NCBI GenBank assembly: GCA_944548615.1
Contig: OX155954.1
Location: 1,283,335-1,347,334 of the forward strand
Length of the DNA: 64,000 nt
Source: Micropterix aruncella
Lineage: Eukaryota; Arthropoda; Insecta; Lepidoptera; Micropterigidae
Reading direction: 5' to 3'
Part shown: piece after piece, positions 54,363 through 64,000 of the stretch
Position numbering within the stretch: position 1 is the first letter of the stretch
Layout: every line of letters begins with the position of its first letter
Notes under the pieces: model-generated
What the model was told of the DNA's origin: nothing
Databases searched by the model: none
The model's input: the letters and a program-made list of their open reading frames with translations, nothing else
Position numbers and translations under genes: made by a program

Positions 54363-55340
54363 GTCCGAGATTTGGGGGTTTTACTCGATTCCTAAATGAA
54401 ATTCGACCAGCACATTGAAAGTATTGTCACCAGAGCATACAAATCGCTAGGTTTTCTACTGCGGGCGTGCAAGCCCTTTTCCGAGATATCCACCTTGTTA
54501 ATATACCAAGCCTATGTCCGTAGTATACTTGAATTTGCATCTTGTATTTGGTCCCCTCAATACAATGTGTATAAGCAACGAATCGAGCGTATTCAAAAAA
54601 AATTCTTAAGGCACTTGTGCTTTAGGGAAAATAAATCTGCTGAATCGTACAAGGATAGATTCGCTCTTTTTAAACTCGATAGTCTTGAAGATAGGTGTAC
54701 AACTTGCGATATGATGTTTCTCTACAACGTAATAAATAACAATTTTGACAGTGCGTATCTGATCGAAAAGATATCCATTCTGGCTCCTCCTCGCATTACT
54801 CGGAACCCGAATCTGTTTTGTATAAAGAGATATAACTCTAATTACACGAATAAACAGAGCTATGACAACGTACAACATTTGATTTTATAGTGTGTACAAC
54901 GATAGGTTCGGGTACATTGATATTTTTTCATCAGTTAAAAGTCACTTTAAGGAAACCATTAAAAAATCCTATCAGTCCTTTGTCCCTCGTATTTCATATA
55001 ATGACTATTAATCGCTTGAACAGTTTACATGAATAGCTTTTTTGTAATTTTTTGTTTTTTAAAATGTATCTTTGGTACAAAATAATTAATATTGTTTATA
55101 ATCTCAATGTAAAATTTCATTTCCATTTGTTTTTTGTTCTTTTTCTTTTTCTATAATATTAAATTTGCTAAAAAATGTATATATATAAATAACATATAAT
55201 AACGGAGATATGTACTGTACACATTATAGATAGATAGTGTTAACATATAATTAGTCATAGTTATTGTTATATTTTGTATTTGTTATGTATAAACGCTGTT
55301 TGTTAACCAAATAAAATAAAATAAAATAAAATAAATATGA
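54363..55340 (+). pseudogene. 5'-truncated Jockey-like non-LTR element with (AAATA)n tail
   Basis: Reads RDLGVLLDS, then from 54396 YKSLGFLLRACKPF, YVRSILEFASCIWSPQYN, IERIQKKFLRHLCFRENKSA and LDSLEDRCTTCDMMFLYNV to a stop at 54888-54890: the post-catalytic third of a Jockey-type RT. Then comes an AT-rich 3' UTR and an AATAAAATAAAATAAAATAA tail at 55309-55335. One in-frame stop before 54396. The tail plus truncation are the usual signs of target-primed reverse transcription. Confidence 0.75.
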
Positions 55341-55523
55341 CCTTAAGGGACCGTCAAACAAATGGATTCATTTCGTCTTCAAATGATCTTGATTCCTATT
55401 ATAAGGTCTAGGTAAATTTTCTATGTCTTTGAACAAAATGTTTGTGCTCTGTTGAAAAACCCCATGCGTCGGCTATCTGTGGCTATGGTTTATATAGTGT
55501 ATTATTATATTATAGCATTGATT

Positions 55524-55897
55524 ATAAAGGTGAGTTTTAATAACCTGGCATTCTCGAAGTGGGTGAATCAGTAACTAAAAGTAACAAAAGTAAAGAACAT
55601 TTTTTTTGTGTGTTTTACCATCCTAATTTGTGAATAAAAGTTTGACAAGCGTTAAGCGCGCTATGCCATATAGCAATAGGTAAAATATTGCGAACGAACA
55701 ATATTCTCGATATTTTACTTACCGCTAGATGGCGCAGCGCCCTCAGCTCTTTTTGTACTCACCGATTTTTAAAATATATATAATTTTTTTTTCGAAAAAA
55801 TATTTTTTTATTCCCTTTTTTTTATAAAAAGTTGTACAACTGCTCGTACTGATTCACCCACTACAAGGATGACACTAATAAAAAACTCATCCTGTAT
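55524..55897. mobile_element. Tc1/mariner-type MITE with palindromic core
   Basis: Inverted ends TATAAAGGTGAGTTTTAATA and TAATAAAAAACTCATCCTGTA, and inner GTGGGTGAATCAGTA and TACTGATTCACCCAC. Central palindrome AGCAATAGGTAAAATATTGC with CGATATTTTACTTACCGCT. Same family as 18832-19666. Confidence 0.7.
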
Positions 55898-55925
55898 ATT
55901 GGCCGTATTGGCTGTCTTGTTTCTC

Positions 55926-56045
55926 ATTTGCATGCTTGTATGTGTTAAGCGCACTGCGCCATCTAGCAGTAGGTAAAATATCGCTAATAAACAATATTTG
56001 CGATATTTTTCCTACCGCTAAATGGCGCAGCGCACTCAGCGCTTA
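55926..56045. repeat. Isolated palindromic core (~110 bp)
   Basis: AGCGCACTGCGCCATCTAGC pairs with GCTAAATGGCGCAGCGCACT, and GGTAAAATATCGC with GCGATATTTTTCC, around AATAAACAATATT. Found here without the outer MITE ends, suggesting it is a mobile unit of its own. Confidence 0.65.
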
Positions 56046-56129
56046 TACTAATTTCCAAAAACAAGAAAATTTGAAATCATAAAATTAAAAAAATACTGTT
56101 TCCCACATTTTTTTATCAAAAGTTTTTTT

Positions 56130-56290
56130 TAAGATAAAGCAGCTAATGTTCGACAGGTAGTTTTGGTGCGGAAAAAAACGACGAATGTTCATTTCATATT
56201 CCGTTCCAACGTATTGCTCTGTCTCGTTCGGTTGAACTAAGTTCCTATTTTAGTTCACGAAGATACGCAAACGAACCCATTGTTACATTA
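56130..56290. repeat. Half copy of the 54056-54360 MITE
   Basis: Shares CGTATTGCTCTGTCTCGTTC, TTTTAGTTCACGAAGA and CAAACGAACCCATTGT with the right arm of that element. Confidence 0.6.
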
Positions 56291-56427
56291 TCAGTGGGGA
56301 TCGATGTAATCTCTCACGTAACGGAGCGGTACATTCCTCACGGAATAATAATGTGGATCGTGTTTATCATAAAATGTAAGCTTATAAAACCGACCAAATA
56401 TTATAAGCCATTTTAATTACGAAATTG

Positions 56428-56645
56428 TGGCTACTTAAGTAAAGTTTATGAATAGTAATCGGTCAAGTTGAGATGAATAGTCATCGGACAAATCTGCCAA
56501 GGCACGCTTGAGATGAGGGTCCCCTTAACTATGCTTGAGTGGCTACTTAAGTATGGTTTCCGAATAATAATCGGCCAAGTTGAGATGAATATATATCGGA
56601 CAAATCTGCCAAGGCACGCTTGAGATGAGGGTCCCCTTAAGTGTA
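56428..56645. repeat. Two tandem ~113-bp units
   Basis: Both units run TGGCTACTTAAGTA, AATAATCGG(T/C)CAAGTTGAGA, ATCGGACAAATCTGCCAAGG, CTTGAGATGAGGGTCCCCTT with few differences. Confidence 0.85.
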
Positions 56646-56807
56646 GACTTTGAATAGGGCTGTTAAAGTTTCTTATCTATTTGACAGTTTAAGCGTATGT
56701 TTCTCATTTACTAAAGACCAGGTCACTCTACCAATAAAATGTTAATTCAGTAAATAAATGCCTATGATTATTTTAAACAATGATAAAATATGTAATACAG
56801 AGGCTGA

Positions 56808-56968
56808 TTTTTAAATCGATAGAAAAAATGCCGTGTACGAGATGACGCCACGATGACGTCATTCTCTATCGCTTTTCATTTAATTTCGAAAGTATAATGC
56901 GGAACTAATATAGTTGTGACGTCATCTCGTATACGAGATGAGACATTTTCTCTAGCGGTTCAAAAAGC
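56808..56968. mobile_element. MITE with inverted ends and TGACGTCA sites
   Basis: The left arm (TAGAAAAAATGCCGTGTACG) pairs imperfectly with the right arm (CGAGATGAGACATTTTCTCTA). Two TGACGTCA words and one TGACGCCA lie inside. ~160 bp, non-coding. Confidence 0.55.
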
Positions 56969-57355
56969 AAGCCCTGTAACGTACGATTATGGCTATAGAA
57001 AATTATTTATCAGTTTTTTGCTTAGGTATGTACATTGTTTATTAAACTATTGCGCTGTTGTTTCTATTTGTGTCTGAATCCTGCCATTATTGTCCATGAT
57101 TTCCATCATAGATAAATCGGTTGGATTATTGGTGTTTCCGGGTGTGTTCCCGACGAATCCGTGGAATCCGCCATTATTTCTTATTTCGATAAGTATTCTG
57201 AAAAAAGAAGCTTATATTGCATCTCCAGACAAAAATTCAAATATCTGGATACGTAGGCCCAGTGTGTTGTACCCCTAAATATCTTTGAGATGATGTTATT
57301 ACAACTTAAATGTATTTTGTTTCAATATGAATATATATTTTTTTCATTTACGACT
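56969..57355. other. No recognisable gene
   Basis: A 62-codon + frame at 57090-57278 has no recognisable domain. Confidence 0.35.
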
Positions 57356-57607
57356 TCAGTAAAACGACACAACGATTCCAAAAGTGATCGTAATGCAGTG
57401 AAACTCTAAAATATAAGATATTGACAGATTTTGACGAAATTTTATGCAAACTTTGTCATTTGGTTTTTGCTGATAGATAATGTGAGAATTATCTCCGGCT
57501 ACCTTAAATCTACTTCCATCTGAAAGCTTTATCCCCTCGTCGATATCGCCCCCTGTCGTGCTGTTCTGGCTGATTCTGAACGCTTTTGATTCTGATAGAC
57601 GACCCAA
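57356..57607 (-). other. Possible coding remnant, 83 codons, unidentified
   Basis: The minus strand is open for KAFRISQNSTTGGDIDEG, IKLSDGSRFKVAGDNSHI and a hydrophobic end ITFGIVVSFY. Amino-acid usage looks protein-like, but no domain is recognised and no clear start or acceptor frames it. Could be part of a minus-strand gene with the 60007-60157 candidate exon, or of an unknown transposon. Confidence 0.2.
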
Positions 57608-57819
57608 GACATCCTCGTACCGGCAAGAACCACATCACGATCGCCTCAAATCGCGAAAGTCATTCTTGAGCCGTACACAACCTCTCCAAGGCAGTCAATC
57701 TTCGAACCGCATCACTCAATAAAGGGCCTCACTTGGCGAGAACGTAAAGGAAGATATAGCACCGGGGTTTCATCTCGCTTACACCATCCGGCGTAATCTC
57801 AACGGACTGAGGGAGCGTG

Positions 57820-58445
57820 ACAAGACTAGGGTTGTCAACTACAACGGGTGAACCCGTCCGTCACCTTAGGAAGTTTTAACGATAGTGATCTCCATTGAGG
57901 TGAGCGTAGAGGACTTAGAGACAATACAAATCTAACGTCTAGCTAAGCCAACGTGTACGACAGAGGCATTACGGCGATGCACCGGGTAAGGTAAACAGCG
58001 GGCTGCCTCGACCCCGGTCTACTAGTTTTGGAAGGATATCTCCGTCTGGAATTAACCATCAGGATGCCTCAAACCTTCCGACCGTTCACGGGTCTTTTCC
58101 CCGGTTCTGAATTCAGGATCAGGTAGCCATTTGGTCATTTCAAGAGTGGTTGACGACAGGTAAACATCCACCCCCGCTGCTTAGGAGACAGTATATTTCC
58201 ATGGTCTCCAGACTCCTTCAGTAATAGTCAGAATGCACAACCGATTGGCGTCGCCGAACGGAGCGCAAATCGTCCAGTAGCGCCGGGAAACAAATTCCAC
58301 AGGAGAAACCGATTCACCACCCGCGAAGCCGCGACGCCAGAGTCTTACCTGGAGTAAGCCTTCTACACGAGGGGGCTTCGGAATAGGAGTTGAATCGTGA
58401 GTTGGACCAATCCGAAAACACCGTGGATCTGATGGCCTAAACTGC
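57820..58445 (+). repeat. GTCGAC-bounded repeat, locus 4 (diverged)
   Basis: One unit of ~620 bp: GTCAACTACAACGGGTGAAC at the start (GTCGAC changed to GTCAAC), GAAGTTTTAACGATAGTGAT, GAGCGTAGAGGACTTAG, GGATATCTCCGTCTGGAATT, TCATTTCAAGAGTGG, ACAACCGATTGGCGTCGCCG and GTGAGTTGGACCAATCC, in the same order as at 52599-53265. Confidence 0.65.
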
Positions 58446-59340
58446 ACGAAACCATTCGCTACCGCAGTTGTCAATCACTATCACACACCAGGACCTACAA
58501 GAGGCGAACCACAAGGCCACCGACGCCGCATATCCCTTAAAGGGCTGACAGGCCAGCTCATAACTGCCCAGAAAATCTAAACATGACAATGAAGAATCAT
58601 TAGTTTTCAAGATACTGGCACTTTTAAAAAATTCAAAAAAATCGACAGCTAACATTTTTAGTGCCAAAACTACAAATTTAGATATTAAAAGATTAAAATT
58701 TTTGCTATGCAACTCTGAACAACCCTACTCTTAAACACAGCCCAACATAAAAGTAATAGTGGTAATGTTTTTGGGGAAAAAACATTCTTATCAGAATCGT
58801 GACTTTTATTTTTATTATTTACTAACTACGACTCTACGAACCGTAAAAAAATGTGCCACGCTGACCTGGCAAGTTAATTCAAAATATTGCTCATATGTAG
58901 TTTTAATAGAGTACAATATTTTAGTTAATATAGTAAAAGAAGGGCTTTCCTATCAAATACAATCATGTCTGTACTTATACTTATTTTTTATACAACTCTT
59001 TTATTATTGTATATAATACATATCGGATGTATGTTTTCTTTACCTATGTGTACCTAATATTGTATTCTGTTATTTTGGTATTAATATTGAAAGTCGTTTA
59101 GTTGTCAGAAAACGTCAGTTACTAATCAAAAGTATTTCGTATGCCCAGATACAGGCTGTTCGGTTTGGTTGGGCATTCGTCTAGCTAGAATGTACGTATG
59201 GGTTGTGTTCATGTAATCCTTATTACTTACGTAACTATCATAATTAAAATTTGTATCTGTATAGTCGCACTACCCGAATGTTAGCAATAATAAATAAATA
59301 AATGTATTTTAGTTTGGAATTTCAACTCAAACCGAAATCA
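58446..59340. other. No recognisable gene
   Basis: AT-rich; short AATAAATAAATAAAT run near 59289. Nothing identified. Confidence 0.35.
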
Positions 59341-59945
59341 TCTATTAATATTATTTATTCCGTAGCCGGCGATTGGGAAGGGGGTCGCGCTCGCAGCCAA
59401 TACGCTACTGTCGGTGCCGCTGGATCTCGTACTTCATTCACGATTCGCTTCCATTCTTGACGAATTTTGGTGACGCCTCGAGCATCGATAGCCGATAATG
59501 CTCATCTTTGATGTTATTTAGCCATGTTTTCTTCGGTGCTGAACGCTGAATTCTCCATTCTGTCGGTCGGTCTCGCCAAAGAAGTTTACGTGGCAAGCGA
59601 TTATCGTTCATTCGGCAAACACGGCCGAACCATCATAGTCGACGTTTTTGTACTTCTTCATCGATCGTTTTTAGTTGATCGCATCTTTCTCGACGGTCTC
59701 GTACGACGGTCGGATGACGGTAATGGTCTCGTTTCGAATTCGGTCGCGGAGTGAACACCGAAAATCATCTCATTTGGAAGACTTCGAATTTGTTTAGGTC
59801 CGATTGTAGTGACGTCCACGTTTCTGATCCATAAGACCGATAGAAGAATGGGAAAGACCAACGTTCGGTATAGTCGTATTTTGGCTTTGATGGTTATATT
59901 CGTTCGCTTCCATATGCACCTTTTATAGAAATCATCTATAAAAAT
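59341..59945 (-). pseudogene. RTE-like non-LTR reverse transcriptase C-terminal fragment
   Basis: The minus strand reads RTNITIKAKIRLYRTLVFPI, then in shifting frames GSETW-like, (R)RTLSTMMVRPCLPNER-type and WKRIVNEVRDPAAPTVAYW near the end. This corresponds to the K-(I/V)RL-(Y/F)-x-x-(L/V)V-x-x(V/I)LLYGSETW and W-x-x-x-V-x-x-(A/V)RDP closing region of RTE/BovB-like elements. Multiple frameshifts. Confidence 0.55.
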
Positions 59946-60006
59946 GGCCAGTGTATAAAAAACGGCAATTACATAGGTAAGGTCAAAATATATGAATAAA
60001 ACATAC

Positions 60007-60157
60007 CCAATTATTGACCATATGATCAAAGCCGTGGAAGAAGTGATCACTACCAAAGCTATCGCTAAAAGAAGCACACATAAGAGGTACCTCGCAGAAA
60101 GGCCCTCAGTTGACGCCAACGTGGCCATTGTCGACATCGACTCCACTAATTTTGGAC
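60007..60157 (-). CDS. Candidate internal exon encoding a transmembrane segment
   Basis: Minus strand: acceptor TTTCTTATCTGCAG before 60157 and donor GTATGT after 60007 enclose 151 bp open in one frame. The product (starting PKLVESMSTMATLASTEGLS) contains the hydrophobic run YLLCVLLLAIALVVITSSTA-LIIWSII, long enough for one membrane-spanning helix. Protein not recognised, and neighbouring exons were not found with confidence. The open frame continues past the donor into the non-LTR fragment, which would be intronic if the donor is used. Confidence 0.35.
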
Positions 60158-60551
60158 CTGCAGATAAGAAATTTCAATGTGATCTAAACATAGGCAGACA
60201 GATATAATATGCATAGAAGCATCAGGTCAGAACCTGTGGTCACATTATCGACAAGTTTATGTAGAAATTGTACAAAACCAACCTTCAGCAGTCGAGTTCA
60301 TCTTCGAACTATGCTTTATTACACGTGTGCACTCCACTGCCGATCAATCAAAATACTGCTGTAAAATCTATAGTAATATAGGTTGCTGAAGTAAAAAAAC
60401 TGATGTCATATTTCTTGATAGGTGCCAACTCGATAAAGTGCCAAACAATGATAATTATAAAATGTGCCGATTCGTACTTTCTTGGATTGTTGCAATCATA
60501 ATAGTTGGGGAGCCAGCATCATAAAAGTGCAAGACTTTTGTAAAAACTGAT
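60158..60551. other. No recognisable gene
   Basis: AT-rich sequence upstream (minus sense) of the candidate exon. Confidence 0.35.
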
Positions 60552-60784
60552 ACTTTCAGATCAGACAGTATATTGACCATAGAATGCCAGAGTAGTTAGC
60601 GGGCCAGATCCCGGACACCTGGCGCTGGCGTACTAGAAAAGGTATAATTTTAATTAGTACCCCAAAGTTTTTTAAAAAAGCTGACAGTGGATGCAATAAA
60701 GAACTCGAAACAAATGGCCAGACTGCTTAACAATATAATGCGTGGCGTCAGCATTACTCTATACATGTCACAAAAATTAAGTCC
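60552..60784. repeat. Outer left arm of a large foldback
   Basis: Reverse complement of 62754-62996 with ~15-20% differences by eye. Shared words: CTTTCAGATCAGACAG, GACACCTGGCGCTGGCGTAC, GTGGATGCAATAAAGAACTC, CTCTATACATGTCACAAA. Confidence 0.8.
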
Positions 60785-60903
60785 CTGCAAATACGCCGTA
60801 CGCATTTCTCGGTAACTACGAGGGTGGATCAAATATAAACGGTAATTTTGCTATTCTGCTTACTACGCAGTTCCTAGCTAGATGATGCCGAGTGAAGTTG
60901 ATG

Positions 60904-61640
60904 TTTGGTTTGTGACGAGTGGGGGAAGCGGCTTGGTTAGCGAGTGCGCTCGGTTCTGTCCTCAGTACAGCCATGACAAAGCAAGAGATACATTCGTCTG
61001 TTGCACAACGCAATATCATAAAGTTTTGAACCAATGAGGGCGTTAAACCATTGGATTTTTTTAGTCGATTGAAGGCGCAGTTTGGGGAGAGTACGCTGTC
61101 TCAGAATCGTGTGTATACGTGGCCAAGAGAATTTAAGGGTGTGTGAGAATGGGTCGAAAACGAAGATCATGATCGACGCTCAAGGACAAGCCTTACAGAT
61201 GACAACATCCGTGTCCTTAAAGAGCTTATGGAACGTGATCGTCGGTTAACTGTTGAAGAAATATCATCAGAAGTGGGTAACAGCTATAAGTATTACTGAT
61301 CGTCTTGGCTTCCGTAAAATTAGGGCCCGATGGGTTCCGAGGTTGTTGACCGGAAATCAGAAAGGAAATCGAAAATTTTGACAGGCAGTCAGATGGAAAA
61401 CCCTCGAACACCCTCCTTACAGTCCATACTAGTCCCCTGTAACTATTTTTTGTTCGCAACCTTGAAGGAATTACTTGCGAACAAATCGATTCGCAAGCAA
61501 TGAAGAAGTCGAGGAGTTCTTGCGCAATTGGCTCACTACTCAACCTCAATCTTTTTATAAGAGAGGGATACTGCAATTTCCAAATCGTTAGCAAAAGTGT
61601 TTGGAGCTTGCAGGAGGATATTTAAAGAAGAAGTAAAGTT
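60904..61640 (+). pseudogene. mariner transposase pseudogene lacking its catalytic core
   Basis: The N-terminal helix-turn-helix region is readable: TNEGVKPLDFFSRLKAQFGE, LSQNRVYTWPREFKG, ENEDHDRRSRTSLTDDNIRV, LTVEEISSEVG. After KIRARWVPRLLTGNQK a large deletion removes the DDD catalytic domain, and the text resumes at LEHPPYSPY-SPCNYFLF, then a C-terminus with ANKSIRKQ and LQEDI. Stops and shifts throughout (for example TGA after KF in the first helix). Retained WVPRLLT and YSP-L-SPCDYFLF contexts are typical of mariner. Confidence 0.9.
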
Positions 61641-61662
61641 TTAACTTGGGTATAATATTAAT

Positions 61663-61873
<211 letters not shown>

Positions 61874-61896
61874 ATATTTTAAGGGTGTAAATTTTT

Positions 61897-62691
<795 letters not shown>

Positions 62692-62753
62692 TACCGTTTA
62701 TATTTGATTCACCCTTGTATTGCACTTCGGTCTAATTTGCCTCGAAATATAAT

Positions 62754-62996
62754 GGACTTCATGTTTGTGACATGTATAGAGTAATGCTGCCGCCACGCAT
62801 TCTATTGTTAAGCAGTCTAGCCATTTGTTTCGAGTTCTTTATTGCATCCACTGATGAATTTTCAGCTTTTCCAAAACACTTTAGGGGAACTAATTAAAGT
62901 TACACCTTTCCTAGTACGCCAGCGCCAGGTGTCCCGGAGTTTGGCCTGCTGACTCTACCCTAGCCTTTTATGGCCAAAACTGTCTGATCTGAAAGA
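62754..62996. repeat. Outer right arm of the large foldback
   Basis: Inverted partner of 60552-60784. The two arms stop matching 30-45 bp before the mariner ends, so mariner landed in the loop of an older foldback element. Confidence 0.8.
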
Positions 62997-63473
62997 ATGA
63001 GCTTTTATAAAACTATTGCACTTTTTCACTTTTTTGTCGCTACCTCATGGACTATAAACTCAATCAACGGCCATATTAATGTCACAAGAAAAAAGGGCTC
63101 AACAACCTTATATGATAGGAATCAGCAAAAAAGACGCATCAGTCTGTATTTTAAATATTTTAATACACTATTACTAGTATTCGTATATTCCAGTGTTCGT
63201 ATAGTCAACTAAGAAAAAAATGTGGAATAGTCTAGTAAGCATATTGCGAGATCGAAGTGCTTCGGAGCTTTCAGTACCTACAAAGGCACTCAAAAATATT
63301 ATTTCAACGTCAATGCCCTTAACCCAATAAAAAAATTGATTTTTTCAACACTGTGCATTATAATATGTAATATTATTAATAGAAAATAAATAAATGGCAA
63401 ATTACTTTGAACCTGCTTAATGTTGAATACTTTTAACGTAAGCGGTCACTCCGTTGCAGGCTTTGTTAGCGTT
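62997..63473. other. No recognisable gene
   Basis: AT-rich; a 71-codon + frame at 62997-63212 has no recognisable domain. Confidence 0.35.
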
Positions 63474-63491
63474 GCTGACTTATAAGTCAGC
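63474..63491. promoter_or_regulatory. 18-bp perfect palindrome, possible AP-1-like dyad
   Basis: GCTGACTTATAAGTCAGC, self-complementary, containing two inverted TGACTTA half-sites. It lies ~100 bp before a CpG-rich segment that may be a first exon. Function is inference. Confidence 0.35.
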
Positions 63492-63569
63492 AGTGTTTTT
63501 TTATAAATTAAGCGATTAAAAAGTATGAAGAATTGCATAACGCCATTTGAAAAATCCTGACTGGCAACG

Positions 63570-63782
63570 CTCTGTCAGTCGGCCGCTCCGCTCCGCGGCG
63601 ACACGTATACCTGATCAGTGGCATCGACAAGCACCCGGCAAGCTCGGACGAAGGCGTCGTCGCTCATTTTTACTCGCTCAGGCCCAGCGGTTTCCGACAA
63701 ATCGTGTGATTATAGAAACAGACATTGGTGATTGCTCGTATAGTCGGCAAAATACTCAACTCCGAAATAACTCATAATTGAG
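63570..63782 (+). other. Possible 5' non-coding first exon
   Basis: A CpG-rich patch (GTCGGCCGCTCCGCTCCGCG, CGACGAAGGCGTCGTCGC) in AT-rich surroundings that ends at a strong donor, GAG|GTAAGTTG (exon end 63782). It also contains an open frame (63547-63777) without recognisable domain. A transcription start for a gene to the right of the window is plausible but unproven. Confidence 0.3.
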
Positions 63783-64000
63783 GTAAGTTGTAGTAGTCAT
63801 AATTATTCTAGATAAATATATCTTTGCAATGGTACATAGGTTAGTGTCATTGAAGAAGCAGGCCCAGCGCCCGCACAATTTTGCCTATTGTTCTTTATTT
63901 CTTTGACTATTTAAGATATTTTTTGGCTAATTAAGAAATATCATTTGTAATTAATAGGTACTTAAAATAATTAATTTATAACTATTGATGAGTATTGTAC
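63783..64000. other. No recognisable gene
   Basis: AT-rich; would be the first intron if the preceding segment is an exon. Confidence 0.3.

Overview
This window is from an animal nuclear genome, most likely an insect. It holds the 3' part of an intron-bearing CAD gene (the fused pyrimidine-synthesis enzyme) and a dense accumulation of Ty3/gypsy, non-LTR, mariner, piggyBac-like and PIF/Harbinger-like elements with many foldback MITEs. Short runs of the insect-type TTAGG telomere unit also occur inside repeats. The insect assignment is an inference from this mix; no diagnostic marker names the order. Layout. 1-6.4 kb: foldback element, TA microsatellite, a non-LTR fragment between ~270-bp direct repeats, a copy of an unclassified GTCGAC-bounded repeat, and a PIF/Harbinger-like MITE carrying a MADF-domain fragment. 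6.4-14.65 kb: a complete, apparently intact Ty3/gypsy-type LTR retrotransposon on the + strand, with equal-length 1046-bp LTRs, an ATAT target duplication, a tRNA-Lys primer site, gag and pol. 14.7-30.8 kb: MITEs, tandem repeats, truncated non-LTR elements nested in each other, and one orphan exon-like open frame on the minus strand. 30.85-50.6 kb: four CAD exons on the + strand coding the end of the CPSase regulatory domain, all of dihydroorotase, the linker and all of aspartate transcarbamoylase, followed by a poly(A) signal. The large intron between the second and third visible exons contains an older, frameshifted relative of the LTR element in antisense (35.36-43.95 kb). 50.7-64 kb: more retroelement fragments, GTCGAC repeats, MITEs, a nested foldback/mariner/(TA)n/palindrome structure at 60.55-63.0 kb, and a CpG-rich segment ending in a splice donor that may be a first exon. 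CAD exons join in one phase (all phase 0), giving 864 residues with catalytic motifs of both enzymes present, so the host gene looks functional apart from a strange splice acceptor at its first visible exon. No CPSase catalytic exon was seen in the first 30.8 kb. That stretch is therefore either one giant repeat-filled CAD intron or contains a gap or rearrangement. The strongest new-looking observation is a textbook -1 ribosomal frameshift signal (A AAA AAC, 9-nt spacer, hairpin containing the gag stop codon) at the gag-pol junction of the LTR element. It is conserved in architecture, but not in stem sequence, in the older relative. The most interesting unexplained material is the GTCGAC-bounded ~0.65-kb repeat family, present at four loci.
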